Source: Zygnema circumcarinatum (taxonomy: Eukaryota; Streptophyta; Zygnematophyceae; Zygnematales; Zygnemataceae). Taken from it: a DNA stretch of 64,000 nucleotides. The position numbers were made by a program, and so were the translations under genes. The stretch covers positions 2,211,403 through 2,275,402 of the forward strand of contig CM074816.1 in assembly GCA_037447605.1 (NCBI GenBank), given 5' to 3'. This document shows positions 56,839 to 64,000 of the stretch, one piece after another; within the stretch, counting starts at the first letter, position 1, and every line of letters begins with the position of its first letter. Under the pieces are notes generated by a model that searched no databases, was not told the DNA's origin, and was given only the letters and a program-made list of their open reading frames with translations.

Positions 56839-59603
56839 ATGGCGTCTGCGGATAGCTTGGAAGTGGGAGTGTTCGCAGAAGAGGCGCCGCAAGGCGGAGC
56901 GGTTTGGAGGTGGTGGGGAGAGGTGCGGAAGAGGCTGAGAGTCTCCGCCAGGGTGCGGGCGCTGGTGATGCTCAACTCCTGCGTGCTGCTCTATGGTGTG
57001 CTGCCCCCCCTCTCTTTGTTCTCGCTCACTTTCTCCACACCCCACCTTGCTCCCCTCTCCCTTCCAGCCACTCTCTTCACATCATCACAAACCTTATGGA
57101 ATCGAAAAATCTATAGGATGATGATACCTTAAGGCTCCGTATATTTGAATTTTCAAACTCGTTGTACCTTTGGGACCCAAATCCAATGATTTGACCAGTG
57201 CAGCATGGAGGCATGGGGTTCCATAAACGCTGTGCAAGAGGCCCTTCAAACCTGGAAGCATTCAAGTCTCGCTTGGAAACATACGAAGTTGTAAACCCTC
57301 GTCAAACCCCTAAGCAAACGTAGCTGAGAACTTACATTCTCTCTTTGTTAATTGAATTTGTTTGCTGTTTTTTTTTTTTCCTAGCAAGCAACGTGTCGGT
57401 AATCAAAGATGCTGAAGTCTCCTTTGACCCCGCATTGTTCGGAGCCGGTCGCTTTGCAATTGCAACTGTGGTCCTACTCCCCTTCGTGAAAGAAGCGTTT
57501 AGAGACCCCATCGTGAGAGCTGCAGGAGCGGAGTTGGGAATGGTCGGAGCTGCCGGGTTTATGGCACAATCGTACGGCCTCCTCACCACGGATGCGGGGC
57601 GAGCATGCGTCATATTGTCATTCACGGTGTGTTGAACAATGTGCATGCATGCCATGAAGCCATGTTGTTCGGATGTGTCGGTCCAAGGAAAACTTGAAGA
57701 TTTCATTCTATGTATTCATCTTATCATTTGCTTTCTTTTTGAGCGCTTGATGCCTCCAGAGGTACGGGTTGCAAAGAGAGAAACTGCTTTAGGAACTTCT
57801 ACATGGTTTTCTTCAATGTTATTCGTTAGTATAGTTCTGAGTGGGGTTCTGACAACATTCAGGCACCACATGTGAGCATTTACTTTTCTTTTCTTTTCTT
57901 TTGTCAGGTTTGTAAGTTGCAGCAAGAGAGCCTGCTCAGCCTTCTCGTTGCGCTTACCTCCCCTCCTCTCCCCCTCCTCTCCCCCTCCTCTCTCCCTCTC
58001 GAGACTGCCTCCTGTTAACTCGGAGTGCGGCCGTGTGCAGGCGGTCGAAGTTCCCCTGCTCGCCGGACTGTTCGGAGCCAAAATTCCCAAAGTCACTTGG
58101 TTCGGGGCTGTAGCAGCAATCTGCGGCATCAGTCTGCTGGAGAACAGCAGCGGCCAGCCTTCTCTGGTAAGGTTGCATAAATGAAGAAATTAATTATTAA
58201 AGGAATACGCCCTTCACTTCCCTCCTCCCCCTCCCCCATTCTCCCCCTCCCCCCACCCTCCACCCTTCCCCCCACTTCCCTCCCTCTTCTTCCCCCCTCC
58301 CCGCTTCCCCCTAACCCCTCGCCCCTCCTCCCTCCCCCCTTCCCCGTCTCCACCCTCCCCTCTCCCCCTCCCCTCTCTGCCTTCCTCTCCGCTATACCCG
58401 CACGTCCTTTTTCTCGTTTCTCAAATTTCTCGGTTGTCCGTCTCTCTCCCAGCTACAGCGCCGCCCCCCCCCCCCCTTTCCCCTCAAGCAGAATGTACTC
58501 ATGCCAGATTTGGGCAAAATGTCGTCGTATGTTCATTGAATTGGGCTGGCAGTGACAGGTGGGCGATTTCTGGATGATGGCTTGCGCTTTGAGTTTTGGA
58601 ATATGCATGCTTCGACTTGACTATCATCTGAAGCGTCTGCCTCCCAACTCTGCTATGCCCTTCACAGCAATGCAGGTATGTGCAGATTCCTCCCCCCCTC
58701 CCGCCCTCCCTCACTCCAAATGGATGAGGTACTGCCTTCTTTGTCGTTTGTATGGTATTTGGTTTCCATTCACTCGTTGATGATTAAATAACATGTTCGT
58801 TTTGTGCAGTTCGCGGTGATCACTGCAGCCCATTTCGTTTGGATTCTGGTCACGAATCCGAATGTGCGAGGCGTTCTCCTCTTGAAAGAATGGCCGTTGA
58901 CTTTATCGGCGCTCAGTTCGGCTCCATGGCTGTCTATGGCGTACACCGGAGTGCTCTGCACGGCCTTGGCCTGGTCCGTGGAGGTGGGCATCCCCCTTTC
59001 TCTCACTTCATTGCTGTTTTTGTTTACCTGAGACGGAATTCAATACTTTGAGCACAACCTATTCTGCTCAACTGATTGCGCTTATTCTGCGCCTTTCAGA
59101 CTCTAGCTTTCAGGAGCATTTCAGCCACGGAGGCAGCCATGGTGTACAGTTTGCAGCCTGTCTATGGCTCCATCTTCGCATGGGTCCTGCTCGGAGAACG
59201 CTGGCCCTTGCGAGGATGGGTCGGGGCAGGCCTCGCGCTTGGTGCGCTCTCCGTCTCATACTCCGCGCTGTACCGCAACTTGAACCGCACCTTGTGTTGA
59301 GCAAGTTTAGCGCAGGTCACCTGCAAGTCTACCATCGTCCTAAGCAAGCTTGGAAATGTGATTTTTAAAAGCATCGGCCCTTTGGTGTTTGATGCAGGAG
59401 GGAGTCTGGCCATTCAAGTCTTTGGAAAAGCTCCGGATCCGGAGGGGAGCCAGAAGCCCTCCATAAAGTCAGTCGCCATGGCAACTGACTTTATGGAGGG
59501 CTTCCCTGCGGACCTGCCGCGGGAGGACTCGCCGGATAGGGGCACGGAGCTGACGCCGTTTTTAGTGGCTTCCGAGAGCGATGGCGGCCATGGGGAGGGC
59601 TGA
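56839..59603 (+). CDS. EamA/DMT-family transporter
   Basis: Member of the drug/metabolite transporter superfamily with two EamA halves (about ten membrane spans). The substrate is unknown; related plant proteins are plastid or plasma-membrane carriers. Exons: 56839-56995, 57385-57626, 58041-58166, 58559-58675, 58810-58983, 59100-59241, 59398-59603; 387 residues. Landmarks: NVSVIKDAEVSFDPALFGAG, AGFMAQSYGLLTTDAGRACV, EVPLLAGLFGAKIPKVTWFG, FWMMACALSFGICMLRL, YTGVLCTALAWSVETLAFRS, AMVYSLQPVYGSIFAWVLLG, ERWPLRGWVGAGLALGGSLA. Joining at 59241/59398 restores the family ending GAGLALGGSLAIQVFG. Reading straight through exon 6 would instead stop at 59300 after NRTLC, possibly a retained-intron form. 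The last exon adds a hydrophilic tail encoded partly by a long palindrome. Confidence 0.85.
58201..58480. repeat. CCCTCC-rich intronic tract
   Basis: Intron 3 of the EamA gene is almost wholly C and T for about 280 bases, ending in a run of C, with pyrimidines on the sense strand. Confidence 0.85.
59453..59504. repeat. 52-bp near-perfect palindrome in coding exon
   Basis: Arms 59453-59473 and 59484-59504 are exact 21-base reverse complements. The centre is C-GCCATGGC-A, whose inner 8 bases are also palindromic, so only one base pair of the whole 52 mismatches. Read on either strand it encodes SIKSVAMATDFMEGF. A second palindrome, CTCCGGATCCGGAG, sits 8 bases upstream (59431-59444). Confidence 0.97.
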
Positions 59604-61134
59604 CCCCAGAACCAAAAAACCCTAAAAACCCTCAAGAGGAAGCCCTCCGCGAGCAGCCGCCATGGCCGCATCCAATTTGGGGCGGACTGCCACTTGGCAC
59701 AAGCTGATTGACCCTGTCTCGCCACGTGGAAAATCAAGCCGTGAGTCTTCTCGTGCGGCTGAGTGCCGTTCTCTGTCCTCCGTTAGCCGATCTCCGTCAG
59801 ACGATCTAAAAGTTGGCCACAAGGGAGACACGTGCCGCAACGGATCGAAGCAAATGCAAGATCTGCGACCAGAATTATCTCGGGATTCGTCAGATCCTCT
59901 CAGAAGCTGCCACGTCGCAGGGATCCGCTTGATGCCCAAAACCGGCGAATCGAGGGTTGCCGGCGCATCGCCGTATGACGGCCGTATAACTTTTCGTACA
60001 GCCACCCGTACGCTCCGTCGGGTGGGAGGCACAGTCGTTGGCGGCGTCGCGCACCTCGCTGACATGTCCGCGAGGCGGCCACGTGGCAGGCGGGCAGTCG
60101 CTCGCGCGGCCTCAGAAGACGTGTGAATGTCGGCGGTTGGAGCAAGCTGACGTGGACTTGTTATGTAGGAGCCAATGCTGCCACGTAGGTCAGTAGGTAT
60201 GTCCATGGCAGTTCGGGCGCCGCATGGCCATGTCCGTGGGTCGTTGTTAGCAGAGAGGAGTTGGGTTGGCCGCACTGCGACATGGCCGCCTGCACTTTGA
60301 CTCTATGTATGTATGTATGTGTGTTTGTATGTATGTACAGGGACGTCTGCGGGGGAGAATAGGTGCACCCATCCTTACAGTACATGAGGACGAGTCAATT
60401 TTTACAATGCTTGTAGTGCCTGTCTATTGCGGTCGTTCTTAAAATGTATGTTCAACTTTTTACGAGCCCCATAATAAAGCATGGCGCAGAATCACAAGCA
60501 CAGCAAGAACGATGGTAGGGACGCACCTCCTATCGCACAATGTACACGAAAGCACTAAATGTTACGTAGGTTCGGATACCACGTCCATGTACATGTTATT
60601 GTGCTGTAGTTGGCGTCAGCGCGCCGGGCCGCGGGAACTGCGGTCCGTGCTGCCACGCAAGGCCACGGCCGTTGGCGACGCTTTTGATGACGTCATACAA
60701 TCGGCCAAAAGCGAATCGGTACACTGAACCTGACCACTCTCTTGAATGCACTTTCCGAGCTGACGTGGTCGGCATCCGCCGGTATGCAGCGAAATACATT
60801 GCCCCTGGTCTGGAAGTGTCCAGGTACAGACGAACCCATTCACACGGGTCGAATGAAGCCAAGCAGGCGGGCCCAACGCTAATGTGCCGGACAACGGAAC
60901 TGCGGTCGGGCATGGAACCTGGCCGGTGGGCCGTTGCCGCCAGTGAGCTCATTTATTCCCTTCACACTCTCTCTTCCCTTCCGACGCTTTTTTAATTTTC
61001 CTTACAGACTAAAGGTCGCTCAAATTCATAAAGTTCTCGCAGAATTTGACCTGTTCAAGTACATTCTTAAACCATACCTTCATAGCGTGAGGAAACAAAA
61101 AAAAAAAAAAAAAAAAGGGTAATTGCGGTAAAGC
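59604..61134. other. Intergenic, GC-rich with CACGTG and TATG repeats
   Basis: Contains CACGTG at 59723, 59829 and 60080, and a TATG microsatellite at about 60303-60340. Around 61097-61116 there is a poly-A run shortly before the next start codon. Long frames on both strands (minus 59622-60275, plus 59662-60126) overlap and have no family motif, so they are taken as compositional. No gene is supported. Confidence 0.5.
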
Positions 61135-63063
<1,929 letters not shown>

Positions 63064-64000
63064 ATTATTAACTTGAGATATTAGGACGAAAGGCTAGAAA
63101 GGAATACCAAAGATTGGTCTGGGGTTGGTTTAGTTTGGGGTTTTGTAGAATTTGAATGCTATTTGGGATAGCATGCACGAACAATGTAGCATCAACCATG
63201 ACAATGGTCTCGTCTATCTTCGAACTGTATTGAGAAAGCTGAAAGGGATGACCAGATTAACGCATCACGTTTGTCGTAGACGGTTGCCAATGTTGACATT
63301 CCAATATTATTTTTTTTAATCATATCCAGTGCCTTGATTATTTAAAAAAGTTGCTTCTGTTTTTGCTTTTTCTTTTGCTTGAAACAAACAAAAGGAGGAA
63401 GAAAGATAAACAAGAGGAGAAGAGTAGAAAGTGAACGGAGGACAAGGGACGAAGGAAGGAACAGCGACAGAGAGGCAGGAAGCCAGCGAAAGGGAAACGG
63501 AATCGAGTGAGAGAGACAGGAGGGCAGGGAGAGAAGAGAGAGCGTAAGACACACAGAGTAGAGGAGTTGTGGAGAGGAAACCCAAGAGAAAAAAAAGGTA
63601 GTGAGATTGGGACGAAAGAGATCGACTGAGAAAAAAAGTGAGTAAGACAGAGACAGATTGCAAATTCAAGGACGACAGAGAGATTTCAGACTAGAGACAT
63701 GTAACGGTCTGCTCGAGCAGCCGGTCAGTGCTGCCATTGCGGAGCAGTCCTGCACCATTTGCTAGAATAATGAGTAAAGCTTGACTAACGATCCAGCAAG
63801 TTCGAGTTGTCGTAGGAGAGGGAAGACGAGGGGAGATCGATAAGGAGAGAGGGAAGGTGGGAGGGAGGGAGGGAGGAAAGAGGGAGAGGCGGGAGGGAGG
63901 GAGGGAGGGAGGGAGGGAGGGGAGAGGAGGAAGGGAGGGAGGGACGAGAGAGTGAGGGAGGGGAGAGGAGGGAGGGGACAGGAGGGAGTGGAGAGGAGGG
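63064..64000. other. 3' flank of last gene, ends in purine repeats
   Basis: AT-richer sequence to about 63370, then increasingly purine-only DNA (AAGGAGGAAGA, GAGAGA). It closes with GGGAGGGA repeats from about 63837 to the window edge. No gene or RNA is recognised. Confidence 0.6.

Noticed and set aside
59100-59300. EamA gene ending at NRTLC without the last exon
   Set aside because: Splicing at 59241/59398 restores the family ending GGSLAIQVFG in frame; the read-through form is kept only as a possible retained-intron isoform.
59622-60275. 217-codon minus-strand frame overlapping a 154-codon plus-strand frame
   Set aside because: Both strands are open because the region is GC-rich; no motif, no plausible splice partners.

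Overview
This window is nuclear DNA from a green plant of the streptophyte line, either a streptophyte alga or an early-diverging land plant. Every gene is split by short GT-AG introns. The closest recalled relatives of each protein are flowering-plant proteins. The set includes CP24/Lhcb6, a KUA1/MYBS-type MYB with a zinc knuckle, an ExAD-type GT47 arabinosyltransferase carrying EGF-like repeats, CYP97A, and a receptor-like cytoplasmic kinase. There is no bacterial, organellar or transposon-borne gene cluster. Intergenic DNA is GC-rich and full of simple repeats, and one 10-base N gap (24671-24680) marks a scaffold join.

Layout: 13 genes were reconstructed by joining exons in frame. (1) FTSH4 i-AAA protease, +, 745-4525. 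(2) SRP14, -, 5381-6588. (3) CbbY-like HAD hydrolase, +, 6858-10128. (4) Saccharopine-dehydrogenase-like oxidoreductase, -, 11055-15603. (5) ExAD-like exostosin with EGF repeats, +, 15967-22421. (6) MATE transporter, -, 23110-27707. (7) LHCB6/CP24, -, 29303-30755. (8) CYP97A carotenoid hydroxylase, -, 32296-36381. (9) eIF2B beta, +, 37693-40516. (10) Two-domain glyoxalase I, -, 41468-45846. (11) SHAQKYF MYB repressor, -, 47209-50068. (12) RLCK, -, 52429-55193. (13) EamA/DMT transporter, +, 56839-59603. A short unrecognised gene (+, 61135-63063) follows.

The genes are not a pathway cluster. They are neighbours in a gene-dense genome, and several pairs are divergent with short shared upstream regions (SRP14/HAD, oxidoreductase/ExAD, CYP97A/eIF2B beta, RLCK/EamA). 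Two genes are linked by function: CP24 (photosystem II antenna) and CYP97A (ring hydroxylation of the carotenoids such antennae bind) lie next to each other on the same strand.

I found no previously undescribed multi-gene system. The most unusual items are a 52-bp near-perfect palindrome inside the last coding exon of the EamA gene, an SRP14 gene whose initiator ATG is cut off from the rest of the protein by an intron, a degenerate TTAGGG array abutting the RLCK start, a TATCG array in a divergent promoter, and a cluster of CACGTG palindromes upstream of the MYB gene. Exon joins were made by eye from splice motifs, reading frame and remembered family sequences, so individual boundaries can be wrong even where the gene identity is firm.
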